A stretch of DNA of 64,000 nucleotides from the NCBI RefSeq assembly GCF_031877795.1, contig NC_133971.1:14920325-14984324 (forward strand), read 5' to 3'. The position numbers and the translations under genes were made by a program. The DNA comes from Strix aluco. Its lineage: Eukaryota > Chordata > Aves > Strigiformes > Strigidae. Under the pieces are notes generated by a model. That model was not told the DNA's origin and searched no databases. It was given only the letters and a program-made list of their open reading frames with translations. Positions 41,371 to 54,790 of this stretch are shown here, piece after piece (the first letter of the stretch is position 1; the number at the start of each line of letters is the position of its first letter).

Positions 41371-41898
41371 TTTTGGCTGGGATAGGATTAGTTTTCTTCA
41401 TAGTAGCTAGTATGTTGCTATGTTTTTTGATTTGTGCTGAAAACAGTGTTTACACAGAGGCAAAGCCTTTTCTGCCTCTCAGTGAGTAGGCTGGGGATGC
41501 ACCAGAAGTTGAGAGGAGACACAGCCATCACAGCTGACCCCAACTGACCAAGGGATATTCCATACCATACGGCATCATGCTCAGCAGATAAAGCTGAGGA
41601 AGAAAAAGGAAGGGGGATGTTCGGAGTGATGGAATTTTGTCTTCCCAAGTAACCATTAGGTGTGATGGAGCCCTGCTTTCCTGGAGATGCCTGAACACCT
41701 GCCTGCCAATGGGATGTGGTGAATGAATTCCTTGTTTTGTTTTGCTTGCTCGTGTGGCCTTTGCTTTACTGATTAAACTGTCTTTTATCTCAACTCATGA
41801 GTTTTCTCCCTTTTACCCTTCTAATTTTCTCTCCCATCCCACCAGGGGGGAGTGAGCAAGCAGCTGGGTGGGGCTTAGGTGCCAACTAAGGGAGGACA
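41371..41898 (+). mobile_element. Solo LTR of an avian endogenous retrovirus, copy A (antisense to JMY)
   Basis: Homologous to copy B at 52404-52984 over its whole length, in opposite orientation. It carries signatures of a widespread avian LTR family (probably ERVL-type): near the start tgggataggattagttttct, in the middle gggatattccataccatacg and tcatgctcagcagataaa, and near the end ctcatgagttttctccc plus aggggggagtgagcaagcag. Compared with copy B it lacks 39 bp after 41448 and a few bases at the 3' end. No internal retroviral genes flank it, so it is a solo LTR. A 76-codon minus-strand frame inside is fortuitous and recurs in copy B. Confidence 0.85.
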
Positions 41899-43885
41899 TT
41901 CTCATTGTTTCAAAGGGAATGTCTATTCAACAGGCGAAGATGGAATCTAGGTGCCCGTGGAGAACAGTTTTTGACAGGTGAAAAACTCCAGCTGCCTCTG
42001 TAAGACAGGGGGCTAGCTAGGAGCTGAGGATGAACCTTAAACTGAAAAGCTTGCTCTATTCACATCCAAAACTGCTGGATCAGAGTACACTGTTTGTTCC
42101 AAGCTATGTCAGCCAGAAGCAACTGAGGTTCAAGGTGACAAATTCAGAATGAGAAATTTCAAGAATACACAAGAGCTGCAAATGCTCAGAAGATCCATGC
42201 TCCTGGAGTAACAGTCCTCAGCCAGAGATCTTCGTTACTCTTTGGAGAGTCTAGTTAAGTTCAGGATAACACACACGGCAACCTGCTGCCAGCAGAAGGC
42301 ATCTCAGACCATTCATGGGGCAGTAGGAGTCAAATGAGCCAAGAAAAATTCAGACAAGTTAACTGTCTATCAGCAAGCCAGGAGCTTAGCAGTGCATATT
42401 ACAAACACAGGTACTCTTTTACCTAGAGCAGCCAGAGATATTCTCATGCAAAGGGGAAGGAAAGCATTCTAGTCACTTTAATACTTCATGAGCGGATGTA
42501 ATTTTGGGAAAAGCAGACTTGTCAGAAGGAGACTTCAGAAAGGTATTCAATGAATACAGTCTGCACTGTGTCCTTGAAGACAGGTCCTTGCTTCCCAGCT
42601 TTGTTTCTATTAGATCAATGACTTTCTGGGTGGCAGCACACTTTAAGACTCCCCTTTGGTTCTTGGAAGTTGCTGTCTCTGGGGTCTAGCTGTCTGCTGC
42701 TTCCTGCTTCTCCTAGCAGGCTTACAGTGCTCCTGCTGAAGCTTAGTTTTCTGGTCTCACCTGACATACACATCCCTGTGGCCTCTGAGAGCCTCTCCAT
42801 TGACCTGAACATGCTCCAGTGCTCCCCGTGAGAAAAGCAATCTCTTCCCATCCAGCCAGTGCATTCTACCTGATTCAATTTCTCCATCAAGAAATGTAAC
42901 AAAGAGTTTTTTAAAATAAAATACCAGTGTAAAAGAAAATACTGCTAGCAACTTTTCCAAAGATAATTACTGTCATTCATAATAGCTGTAATAGGGAGAA
43001 AAGTTGTGGAAGAAAGACAGGGAATCTGCCTCTGGAGGCTGCAGCTTATGAAGAACATACAGCAGCTTTCCTCCCCACCTACAACACCTTCATGGTGGAA
43101 GTGACCATCCTTTGTTTATCCTACTAAAAAATTAGAAAGAAAAAGGGAAACACATGTGGACCATTAAACAGTAACATGAACAGGCTCATGAGTTTTGAAG
43201 GTTGCTTTCTATATCCTCTTCAATAATTAATCACCTTGATGTAAGACAATAACTCTCATTATGGTATTAAAGGAAGGTCTTACATGCTTTCTGCATTCCA
43301 TTACTGTTTGCAATGCGTACATAACATGCTTATGCTTCATTTTGCTCACTGCACACCTTTATGATGTCAACATCTTTTCTTTTTATAGTCCATAAAAGAG
43401 CACAGGTCATTATAGAGACTAAATAGAAACACATTTTTTATATTACTATTGTCCATGCTAGATACGACTAAGAGAAGGCACCAAAGAATTGAAATGGACA
43501 GAGTGAGGAACGAAAAACTAAGTGCTGTCATCTAACTGACTCTTCTTTTAAGCATATGTACCTATTTTTGATTCAGTAAAACTTTAGTCAAAGTTTTAGG
43601 TTAGTTTTTTCTAACCTAAAAGGCTTTTCAGTTCCCTAACATTTTCTCAAACTCACTTTTTGGTCTGGAAGTTCCTCATTTGGACTCAAAGTTCTTGAGA
43701 AAGTAAGGTCTAACAGAAAAACCTCTCATCTCACAACCAAATCACATAGCCAAATCTACAGTTTCTCTTCTAGTAATCACTTTAAAAAAAAAAAAAAATA
43801 ATTCCAGCTATTCTTCCTAATAAACCTCTATATTCTCTTTGAGAAGAATCCAAGAATCATGGTAAAATTGGCTAAGATTTTAATT

Positions 43886-43898
43886 CCCCCCCCCCCCC
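43886..43898 (+). repeat. Poly-C tract (13 C)
   Basis: A run of 13 C between ttaatt and gatgatg; a length-variable mononucleotide repeat in an intron. Confidence 0.9.
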
Positions 43899-46800
43899 GA
43901 TGATGAAGCTCACTTTTGAAGACTTTCATGTTTTGCAAGCTTTGCCTCAGATAATGCTTTGAAACTAAGAAAATTATGACAGTTTTCACAAAAGTGGTTG
44001 TTGGAAAGCACACAAGAGGAACAAACAGCAGAAGCCATTAACTTCAACACATCGTGTAAACATCTATTTTCATCAGCTATTGCTTCAGAGTAACAGAACA
44101 TAAAAGAACACATTTCTACACCGTATGGATTATGTTTCTGAAGGAAAACAAATTAGTTCTTCAGAGGAAACAAACTGAAAGGAGGTCCATAATCTAGCCT
44201 GTGAGCAAGTGAGAATGAATCACAAAGGCAAGACTCCTCTAGCCCTAACATTCTTCTCTGGAAAAGTTCACAGATTGTTGTTGAGTTTTAAAGAGAGTAA
44301 ACTAAGTTTATTGTGAGAAGGTATGAAAAACAGGCCTGCGACTACAGGATTTTGTTAAGTTTTATACAGTATACATCTCCTAAATAAAGAAATAGTCCTC
44401 AAGGGTCTTTAATACTTTCCAGGTTCTTTCTGAAGACAGCTGGGACAAGACTGACAGAAACAGACTGCCAGGTCACATTAAAGCTTAGGCAGGGATCTAT
44501 CATATCTCTACAGCTCCCTTTGTTATCCCTTCTCCTAGGTGGACTTGTAATAGGCAGAAAAGTAGAAAAACACAAGATGTAACAAAAGCAGTTAGTTATA
44601 AGAATGAAAAAAATTGAGGGAACACTACAGAGGCAATATACAAAAAAGGAAACAGCTTCATACATAAAGGACTGTTTCAGCTCAGATACTCAGCTATGTT
44701 CCTTCAACACATTCCAGGAGGCCAGACAACCAATTCCAACCACAGCCTGCTGGATATAGTAGCCAGAAAGCATGCACTGCAGCTTCATTATCCATTCAGG
44801 GACTTGCAAAGTTAGTCTTACAGGTTTTAATTCAGCTATGCTCCCAGCTGGTAACACAAACCCAGCACTATTTCCCAAAATATGTTATAATTCTGTATGT
44901 ACAGCCCCAACTATATTAAGTGAAAGCACTCAGCTCTAAAAAGGGCTTTACAGTTTTACTAGTTTTATCCTAAGGAATACTGATGTGGAATTTAATGTTA
45001 ATACATGCAAACTAACTTGGATTAGATGGTCTAGATTCCTTAAAATATCTGGAGCCTGGGACTAACAATACAAACTACAGGGATCTTGATTATCTTAATC
45101 AAGATATAGGAGAATGACATACACAATTCAATAAAGACTGTAAAGGAAGTAACAAACTAAAAAGCAAACAAGATGTTAGGACATACATAAAGAAAACTGA
45201 ACAATAATGTCATTGTACTGCAAAAGGCAGTGGTGAATGTTTTTTCCTTGAATTATGGAGAATGCTAAAATATTAAGAAGTATTCAGAAGAGAAAAATCA
45301 TGGAAGATTAAGGTTATGTCAAGAGTAAGAGGAATGACTGGGATTTTTCAAATGTTTTTTTTTTCCCTAGACACATAAAAGTGTATATAAAGGAGTATTA
45401 AAATCACTAAGTTAAAAGTATTTTATTTTGGTAACTGACAGATTTAAGGCCGAATTGTGCACCCTGTGTTACGCCCTCCTTATTTATTCATGTATATATC
45501 ACAAAACCTTTATTTACATTTCAGCTCCATTGACTGAGCTCCATGCTAAAAAAAAAGTTCACCTTGAAAAGAAAGCTTTATTTTTTTAAAAGGAAATATA
45601 TTTTTAATAAGATATATTCTACTAGTTATCTGAAAACTTTGTCTAAGCAAGTGAGCTCAAGTATTAAAGCAAGTGGGCTTGAGTGTTTCCAGACATTCTA
45701 GATTCTGTTTGTGGATGAAAAGGATTGAATGTATTTTAAAATCTTCACTTAAAAAAACCTCAATATATACAATAGACACAATGTTAAGCACGTCCATCAA
45801 GAATTCAAAAATGGTTGATAATTTTTATATACTGAAAAAAGAAAAATAATGACACAAGTATTAGATAAGAAGAAATCAGATTAAACACGTAATACCCATG
45901 AATAGGTATACTGAAAGTAACCTTAACAACTGCAAATAAAGCCCTACAAAATCCAGTATAGAGTCAGCAAATATCATGAAAGCTTTCAAAAATTGTTTTT
46001 TCAGAGCACTACTGAAAAGAAGTACTAGATTTCAAGCTATTTACAGATTTAGGTAAACATGGACTTGCAAAATTTACACTCTTATGATCGTTCTTCTATC
46101 TTTGAAGACCTTAAGCCCCTTTCCTTGCCCTCCACTGCCTGCATAACATTACAGAGTCTCTTCTTTCTTTCTCCTTCCCTATCTCCAACACTGCAAAAGA
46201 AAAAAATACATCTCCAGATTTCACTCTCCTTCACTCTAATCCTTGCCGGCACACACAATTTAGTATTTTCCGCATGCTTAACATCCTTTCAGAGTTTCGG
46301 CAAGATGTGTTTTTTGAATGGACACTGATTCTGCATCTTTCCGCACCATCTCCCTCTGTACCCTAATCTTTGGTCAGATCCACAGCTGTCCTGGCCCTTG
46401 CTTCCAAGACTTGAGGTATGGATATATTGATAACTCCCAACTTCTGTTACTAAGTGGTTTCCTGAGCTGATGGCTAATCTGAATCATTTGTTAACAGCCA
46501 CTGATGGGTCTCTTTCTGGAACACATATATACTTAAGTGTCCATAGCTAAACTGTGGAAATTACTGCCACAGAGCATGTAAGACATGTTTAATAAGGGTT
46601 TAAGTGTTCTTCCTTTATTTGCAGGCTGTTTTAAAGCGCCATGAGTTCATTGGGGGGGCCCCTAATTTTTTTCCTATGAGAAAGACTGAAAAAAATTCAT
46701 TCAATATTTTATTTCCCTTATCATTCATGATTTATAGATTTCTTCCATATCTTACATGAATCTCGTGCTTTCCAAACTAAGGCAATCTGATTCATTTACT

Positions 46801-49800
46801 CTGTCCTTGCAGTGAAGCTGTTTGCAGGGAAATACCCTTACTATTCTCACTGCCATCCTGTAACTATTCTGATCCTACAGTATGTTTTTGAGAGGGAGAA
46901 ACTGAAACTGCAGCATTCAAGATGCAAGTATACGAGGGATATATACAAAGATGTGATGTTGTGGGTTTTTTTTTCCCCCCCTTACAATTCAAAACCTTTC
47001 TTTCCTCTTTCAAAATGCTGAATGGAAAGCTATTTTCAGAGAACTGCACAAGATAATTCTCATACCTTTTTCCTCAGGAGTAATAGTGCATACAAATGTG
47101 CATGCATACTTCTGGAGGTTGTCATCATCTTTCCACACACATGTTACTTTTTATTGACAATTTCACCTACCATTTTATTATCCAGCCCAGCCTTTTGCAA
47201 AGAAACTTTAAAAAAAACATAAAAAACCAGAAAACAACCGAAACCTTTTGGTATTCAACACAATCAGTCTTATTAACCAGTTTTACAGTTGAACATCAAG
47301 AGCAGTTTTGTACTCCATTCACTTTGCAGACAGGCAGATTTAAGTGATCAGATACATGCAAGAGTTTTGCAGTCAGCAACCTCATACCAGAGTTCAGTTT
47401 CCTCACTGATTCAGACTACCAGCCTGCCTTCTATCAGATCGCCTGTTTAGAGCATTACTTTCTTCAGAAAGTGCATAAAACCCTAATTTTAAATCAGCAA
47501 AATATTTTGCTATGAGTTCATACAATAGTCTAGAGGATTTATAGTTCAGAATGTAATCAGAGACTGGCATACAACCCTTCTGAAACAGATTTTGAGACTA
47601 TAAAGACTATCACAGCATAATTCAGCATATTACACCAGTTTCTCAAACAAGAAAGCAATCTTTTCAACAGAGTTTGACCTTAATTTGCAAATCCAGCCAT
47701 TTTGCATAAACTTAATTACCATTTCTTCCCTACTCTACAGGTTTTTCAAAAGCCAAGTTTATTTAACTATGATTTCTGAGGACGTGAGGACACATCTTCC
47801 ACTACAGATACAGGAAAAAAAAGAATTAAGAATTCTTTGAAGCATTACAGTCTCTCCACTGAGTACTGCCTTAGGATTTTTTACCAGATGTTTTTCATCA
47901 CCTTGTTGTCAGCAAGTCCTTAGTCTATATCTACTGGAGGGTGTGATTCTTAAAAGTGAGAGGAATGAAATTGAGCCGATTGCCATGCAAGTAATCTATA
48001 CATTTTAATCTCTTGCTTTAGTGTCCTCCAATGTGCCTTGTGTAGCTGTTTTCATGCTTTTCACTTCAAGACCACCATGCACTCAAAAATATTGTATGAG
48101 GCTTAAAAAAAAAATAAAAAATGTTCAAAAACCACCTCACTAAGACATCAGTCATTCAAGAGTAAATGATAAAAACATGTTGTTAGTAATACACAACTCA
48201 TCCATTTGATGTATGGGAGCAACACTACAAATTAAGAGTATGAAGAACTGACATCCACTCCCTTCCCCAAAACATCTTAAGTTGATTTTGAGACTTTTTA
48301 AAAAGTATTCTCGTTAAGTATTTTTTTAAGTAATTATATTTTACTAGCTATTCTCATCACTAAATTTATCTTCTCCTTTGAACTTGTTTCATACTTTGTG
48401 AAATATTTTTTTTAACCAAAAGTATAAATGTTCAATGCAACATAATTTATTTCTAAGTATTTCATTTAAAACAAATCAAATTAGTTATAAGGGTCACTAC
48501 TGCAATTCACCACCAAGTATTAAACCAACAAATAAATCTGCACAGAGTTGAGCCAGAGTTGTATTTTCAACTGTACCAGTATCTGCTTAAAGGAGTTTGA
48601 AAGGCAAGCACAAGACTAATAAAGCATTCTACAATTTTAAAAAAATTAATTTGATGAATTATCAAACTATAAACTGCTCTAATCTATTTCTAGTGCTCGA
48701 CCTCAACATTAGTGTATTTAAAATCCTTAAAAACCCCTTACATTCAAGTGAATTAACATGTCAGCTAAAATAATGAGTATGTATGCAATGAAGCTAAGAG
48801 TGCTTTTAAATATATTTAATACATAATAACATTTTAATGTTCTCACTTCCTGGAGATTGACTGAGAAGTAATAATGATTGTAGTCTCTCACCTGTTTCAA
48901 GATATTATCAGTTCTCAGTTAAGCAAATCCAGTCCAACTCAGACCTTCAAGAATGCTTGTGTCAAAGTTTTGCTGGCATCTACATGTAGGTTAAGAAACA
49001 ATTTTTCTTACATTTTATCTTTAGTCTAATACTAAGCACAATAAAAAAGAAAAAAGCATAATAAAAGAAAGCCTCTCACTGATTTCACCTGGGGGTTTGG
49101 ATCAAACACAGTGCCTACTCAACATGACTGTGAAATATTATCTACAATTACAAGACCATAAAAATTCAAAAGTAGTAAGGTAGTTTCTTCCTCTCTATGA
49201 AGGCTAGTGAACACAACTAAAAGGTTTTGGGGTTTTGCCCATGAAGTTTTTCTTCTGAAAGATTTTTTTTTTCTTTTTTAAATAACCATATTTTGTATCC
49301 TGTATCAAAGAACACTTCATAACTTAGTCTTAAAGGGCTTAAAGCTTGATCATATTAACCTGTCAGTAAGTTCTACAGCCAAGTATCAATCACTAACTGG
49401 TCCCTCCCCTCGATACATCAGAAGAAGACTTTACTATAAGTGGAGGATCTGACAAAATTAAGATTTAACGATCTGAAATCAAAAGCACCGGAGCACAGGC
49501 ATCTATTCTACTTCTTCCAAATTTCAGAAGTGTTTCACCTTCAGGTTTCCAGCTACTGATGCCTACAACTTCCCACTTTTCTTCTGTGGTAATATGTATT
49601 GTTAACATACAAAAATTTTGCTAAATTTTTCACAGGAAAATGACCCATTTTGATAAATGAAAAATTTGTGGGTATGTGAAACATTTTTAGGACGAAAAAT
49701 ATTACAGATTTTTTTAGTTCCTCAGAAGTCTGTTTTCTAGCAAAAAGAGCATCTTAAAATCCATTTAGAATTCAAAATTAATGTTAGATAATCTATAATT

Positions 49801-49897
49801 ATTGTTTGCCCTGTGATTTTAAGTCATACTTGTCTTCCAGATTTTTGGAAAAATATATAAAGAGCCCAAAACATATAATAGCATTTGAGTTTTGTTT

Positions 49898-50830
49898 TGC
49901 TGACTAAGAATACCAATTAAACTCGGACACCAGAGTGAAAAGAGTAGGCGTATTTTACTAGTGATAACCAAGTAATGTAACAGAGTAATACAGAAAACAT
50001 GCAGTAAAAAAAGGCAGAATAATGCACCTCAAGCAACAAATAGGAAAATACAGAGTAATGCATCAAATCATTACTACATGAGAGAGAGAATAGCAATTAA
50101 GAAAGATACCTCACCACTTGCATATGTTACCATCATCCAGATCTGTAGTCACTGGGGAGCCCCGGTTACAGTGAGGATTTGGAGAGCCTGTCCCAGCAAG
50201 TGGGAAATCCTGTGTGGTGTGTCCACCCATAGGTGAGGCTTCCAAAGTCGCTGTGAGCGGGTCCAGACTTATATACTAGAGATCGGCAAGCCAGAATAGC
50301 TGGCACCTTTGTTTTGAGTGGAAAATTTCTGGTTTCATTCTCCTGTTGGATTCCACCCAAAGCCTGGCCAGGGCTCGGTGGGGGGACACCAAGGGAGTTT
50401 CTAACAAGGCCAAATATGTGGGTTCTCAGCCCTGAACAAGGCCAAACAGGAAGTTGGATACATTCTCTCAGCATTTCGTCCTCACTACTGATTATATTCT
50501 AAGCTGCATCTTTCACTAGTGAGCTTACATACTTTGTTAATGATTACATACTAAGTTAGCATCTTCGGCTTGGGGCCTGTTGTTCAGGCTTCAGTATTTC
50601 AGTGCTTTAGTACTTTTTACATCAGTATAGGTGGTTTGTTATAACCTAGTACAATACCTACTAGCACAATGGTTATCAGTTATAAAATACACAGGATTCA
50701 TCTATAGGTCAACTCTGGCTTGGGCCTGCTGTCCAAGCCTTAGCACTTCAAGTATCAAGCTTCACTTGCCTGATGCCTACATTATTTCCCAGAGTCTGAA
50801 ATCAGAAGAAATGGACCAATAACCCAAACA
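49898..50830 (-). mobile_element. LTR-like element, sense to JMY (boundaries approximate)
   Basis: Read on the minus strand, this block has LTR architecture. A U3-like part contains two diverged copies of a 45-bp unit about 150 bp apart (plus-strand 50567-50612 and 50717-50760). A TATA-like box (tatataag, plus-strand 50268-50275) follows, then a less AT-rich stretch with cccagtgactacagatctgg, and a terminal segment cttttcactctggtgtccga followed by gtttaattggtattc, which resembles the end of many passerine LTRs. The polyadenylation hexamer is degenerate (gtaaaat). No gag, pol or env sequence is beside it. I could not find a convincing target-site duplication, and the right edge is a guess. Confidence 0.55.
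50268..50275 (-). promoter_or_regulatory. TATA-like box in the sense-oriented LTR
   Basis: The minus strand reads tagtatataagtctggaccc, a good TATA match followed at the expected distance by a less AT-rich segment. Promoter activity is inferred from position within an LTR-like element only. Confidence 0.4.
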
Positions 50831-51254
50831 GTGAAATTAACATGCTAAAACTCACTGACTGAATGTCTTCACATATTATTACATCTAAATCAGCAACAGT
50901 CCAGAAATAATAAAAGTTTAACTGCCTATACATACTCAGCACAGCTTTTATGTGTAGATAAATTCTAATACTGTTTTCAATTCCTTTATTGTACCTTCTC
51001 CAGCATTCAGTGAGTATAATTATAGTTCTGACTGTTTGGCTGGCTTATAAACACAACTTCACATTTACGTTACAAAATATATTCATACTAGACACACAGA
51101 ATATGTCTAGTAAGTGTATCTTATATTTTAATCTTAAAATGAGTACAGACTTCTTTGATAACCATTTCTCAATTTGATAATACCATTCGTATCATTCAAA
51201 TTGGTTTTTATTTGTGTGTCGCCCATAAAGGTCCCGGGGCAAGCAGGATTATCC

Positions 51255-51314
51255 CTATATCATATAGATATAGATATATAGATACATAGATACATAGAGA
51301 TATATAGCTATATG
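51255..51314 (+). repeat. Imperfect ATAG/GATA/TATAGA microsatellite
   Basis: About 60 bp of interleaved atag, gata and atac units (tatagatatagatatataga and variants) ending in tatagctatatg. Confidence 0.85.
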
Positions 51315-52403
51315 TAAGTTCCAAACACTGCTGTGCTTGCAGTGTCCAATTTTTTCAAGAATTCATGGTATCTGGTAAGCACTCTGCATGCAGACGGAGG
51401 TCCCCATGTATTTGAGCAGCACTTACAAGTATTAAACATTTACACAAACAAAACTAAGTTTCTGAAACTAGGAGCCCAAAAAATGAGAAACATCACCACT
51501 GAATGCATTGTTCTAGGGTCAGATAACTGGTCCATAATTAAGTAGAAATTTGGGCAGAAGTCAGTTTTCCAGAGTGACATTTCATTTCATAACAAGCTAT
51601 CCTTATCTCCTTCTATAATCTTCGACCTTTTTCATTGTTTTCCAAATTCAGCAATATTTAAGTGCTTCATGATACAGCTTTGACTCTTCACCCATACTAA
51701 ATAATCCATCCTTCACACTAAATGAGGCAAAATACACCTGAAAAACTAGCATATAATTAAGTTAAAATATAAAAAAAAAGAAAGAAAAAAGAAAATACAT
51801 CTATCCCATATATCATGGACAACAGTAATCTGCATTTTCAAGCTTCTAAATGTTTTCGCTTTGCTATGAACTTTCCTTCTGGGTTGTTTGTTTTTTTTTT
51901 TTTTTTTCCAAAGAAGTAATTTGCAGAAAATGCAGCTGTCCTACTCTAATAAGCCTCTGCTGAGCAGACAAAATTTCTTGTTTCTCCCTTCCCTCCAGTA
52001 TGCTTGCCTCTTGTGAAAAGTATCAGAGCAACAGCAGAAATTTAACACCCAGATGATACATCTTCCAATTTGTATGTCTTGCTCTAAAAGGAAAAGACAC
52101 AAATCACTCTTCTCAAAGTCTATATGCAAAGCAATTTATCTCCTCCTAAACTCATTCTGAAAACTGACAAAATGAAACTGATTAAAATACTTATTAAAAA
52201 ACACAAATTCTTAAAAACCAAACTAAAACAACTTCCCCACAAACCAAAAAGATAGCTAACAGAGAAAATACTAAATAATTACAAAAGGTATATACAGTCT
52301 TGACTAAATACTAATATTTGTTTTCAAGCTTAAATATCTTTGTAACTTATTTTTTCATTTTATTAACACATTCTGCAGGTTCTTCCTTCCTTATCCTGCA
52401 CTA

Positions 52404-52984
52404 TGTCCAGGTTTAACCTCAGCTGGCACCTAAGCCCCACCCAGCTGCTTGCTCACTCCCCCCTGGTGGGATGGGAGAGAAAATTAGAAGGGTAAAAGGG
52501 AGAAAACTCATGAGTTGAGATAAAAGACAGTTTAATCAGTAAAGCAAAGGCCACACGAGCAAGCAAAACAAAACAAGGAATTCATTCACCGCATCCCACT
52601 GGCAGGCAGGTGTTCAGGCATCTCCAGGAAAGCAGGGCTCCATCACACCTAACGGTTACTTGGGAAGACAAAATTCCATCACTCCGAACATCCCCCTTCC
52701 TTTTTCTTCCTCAGCTTTATCTGCTGAGCATGACGCCGTATGGTATGGAATATCCCTTGGTCAGTTGGGGTCAGCTGTGATGGCTGTGTCCCCTCTCAAC
52801 TTCTGGTGCATCCCCAGCCTACTCACTGAGAGGCAGAAAAGGCTTTGCCTCTGTGTAAGCACTGCTCAGCAATAACTGAAACATCCCTATATTATCAACA
52901 CTGTTTTCAGCACAAATCAAAAAACATAGCAACATACTAGCTACTATGAAGAAAATTAATCCTATCCCACCCAAAACCAGCACA
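52404..52984 (-). mobile_element. Solo LTR of an avian endogenous retrovirus, copy B (sense to JMY)
   Basis: Reverse-complement homologue of copy A. By eye the two differ at fewer than ten positions over about 500 aligned bases, mostly transitions, plus one 39-bp gap and a short terminal gap. Read on the minus strand it begins near tgctggttttgggtgggata and ends ...gaggttaaacctggaca, keeping TG...CA ends and the family 3' end (ggttaaacc). It is the more complete copy. A TATA-like element is degraded (cagataaa). The plus-strand 71-codon frame inside shares its first 65 or so residues with a frame in copy A, which shows the repeat origin of both. Confidence 0.85.
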
Positions 52985-54790
52985 CCCTACATTCAAACTT
53001 ATATCCTTGTCGTCATCACTCTTTATATGTGAACAGTATTATATATTCACAGCTCCGATTTCACTGAGGTAGTAAGCATCAGAAATACTTCTGTTATGCA
53101 TGAAAACAGAGCTAATCCCAGCCACAAGGATTTATTGAAACCTAAGGATCTTTGTTCCATTATTAATCCTGCCAGAAAAACATATGCAAGTTAACACAAA
53201 CCATTTCACACACAAGTTCTATTTATGAAGCAATTCTTCTACTCTAGCTACCCAGCATAATACATAGTCATCATAGATACAAGTACTGCTTTCTCTCAGT
53301 GAAATGAAAAACAAGAGATGGCATCTTCACTACCACATAATACAGATGACGTTTTATAACTCAAAAATTGCCGAGTCAGGAAGAGAACCTAATGTACATT
53401 AGATGCAACTATGTACGACTGAAATAATCAAGCACAGAACATGTCTCTGAAATTTACCAAGGTTATTCTTTCAGGAATTCCTCAGAAAAGGAGGTATATT
53501 CAAGAGGTCATGGAGGTTTAAAACAGCAAAAACCAAAACACAACTCTGAATTCGTATTTCCTATTCAATGTATTTACCTTTTCTCATTTGACAAAAGCAC
53601 AAAATCATCTTTTCCTCTGATAAAAATTCAAATAAAATATGAACTATTTCATCACGCTTTGAAGAAGGTTTTTTAATAAATGTGGTGTTTATAATCTTCA
53701 ACCATAATACATCTGAAAAAAATACTCACCCCAATTCTCTATGCAGCAACATTTTATCACTCAGGGAAAACAAAAGCACTTTTAGCTCAAATATCATCAC
53801 ATTATTTCACCAAGTTAGTTTCAGATCGATGAACTTTCTGAAAAATTACTTTATGGACATAGTTTAAAATAGTTCAAAAATAAAACTAGTTTTGGAATTG
53901 TTAAATCCTCTTGCCTCCCTCCCTCATTCTATACTCAAAATCAGAGAAAAATACTATATTCTTAAATTGAAACCAGTAAAAACAATGTTGGCTAATTGAA
54001 CAAAGTGCCAAACTGGGATAAATTGACATTTCCAATACAGATTAAATGAAACAAACCCATTTTAACTTCTATGTTATAACACATATATTAGAAGAATCAG
54101 AAGGCTATAGCCTTAATAATCTGCACAGGAATTAATGATTGTATCAAAAATACTTTTGAGATGCAATAAAGATTACATTTGTTATTTTTGATTTAGTATT
54201 TAAAATTAGAATTATTTTTAAATAAAACAAATATACACATTATAAAACAGTTTTACCAAAATGTAGTATTCCTCAGCTGGCTATACTTTTTTAACTCTTA
54301 GGAAAATATACTGTTAAAGTGTTACAATAATTTATATACTTCTAATATACTTCAATGTTTAAGTGTTTCACAACATTTGATGAAAAGCTACTGACTTCTC
54401 ATGGTTTATCAGATTATCTCAAAACTAAGATGAAAAGTAACCTCCTGTGTAATTTTAAAAGTATTAACAGTAGTATAGATACCATACACATATCTGTTTT
54501 ATATATTAGTCGGTATTCCCAGTTATCACAAAATTGTAAGTTTGACTTACTAAATTCAGCAATGAATTTGAACAGTCAAACAAAGTAGGATAAACAGGTG
54601 ATGGTTAGCTACACATGTCAGAGATGTTCTGAGTCTTCAAAAGCACTCCTCTGAGTGGAGAAACCAGAAAAATAGGGTGAACATCTAGTGGAGAAACCAT
54701 CACTGCATATACTGCATAATAGAAGTAGTAAGTAGTAACTAAAAAGCATGATTTCCCCATTAATGAAAAGTGCAGTTACCTTTACCATAC

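Larger units (their letters stand above)
39201..54790 (-). other. JMY: JMY large intron, 15.6 kb, with several LTR insertions
   Basis: Phase 0 intron with donor gtatgg and acceptor ttatttttcag, the largest intron wholly inside the window. It contains two near-identical LTRs in opposite orientation (41371-41898 and 52404-52984), another LTR-like element (49898-50830), a 13-base C run at 43886-43898 and an ATAG/GATA-type microsatellite at 51255-51314. Remaining sequence is AT-rich with short chance frames. Confidence 0.88.

Noticed and set aside
41418..41648. Minus-strand frame of 76 codons that recurs at 52660-52875
   Set aside because: The shared peptide is the antisense translation of the same LTR in two copies; it is repeat DNA, not a conserved gene family.
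51255..51314. Possible CRISPR-like or functional repeat array
   Set aside because: It is an ordinary imperfect microsatellite of 4-6-bp units without spacers, in a vertebrate intron.
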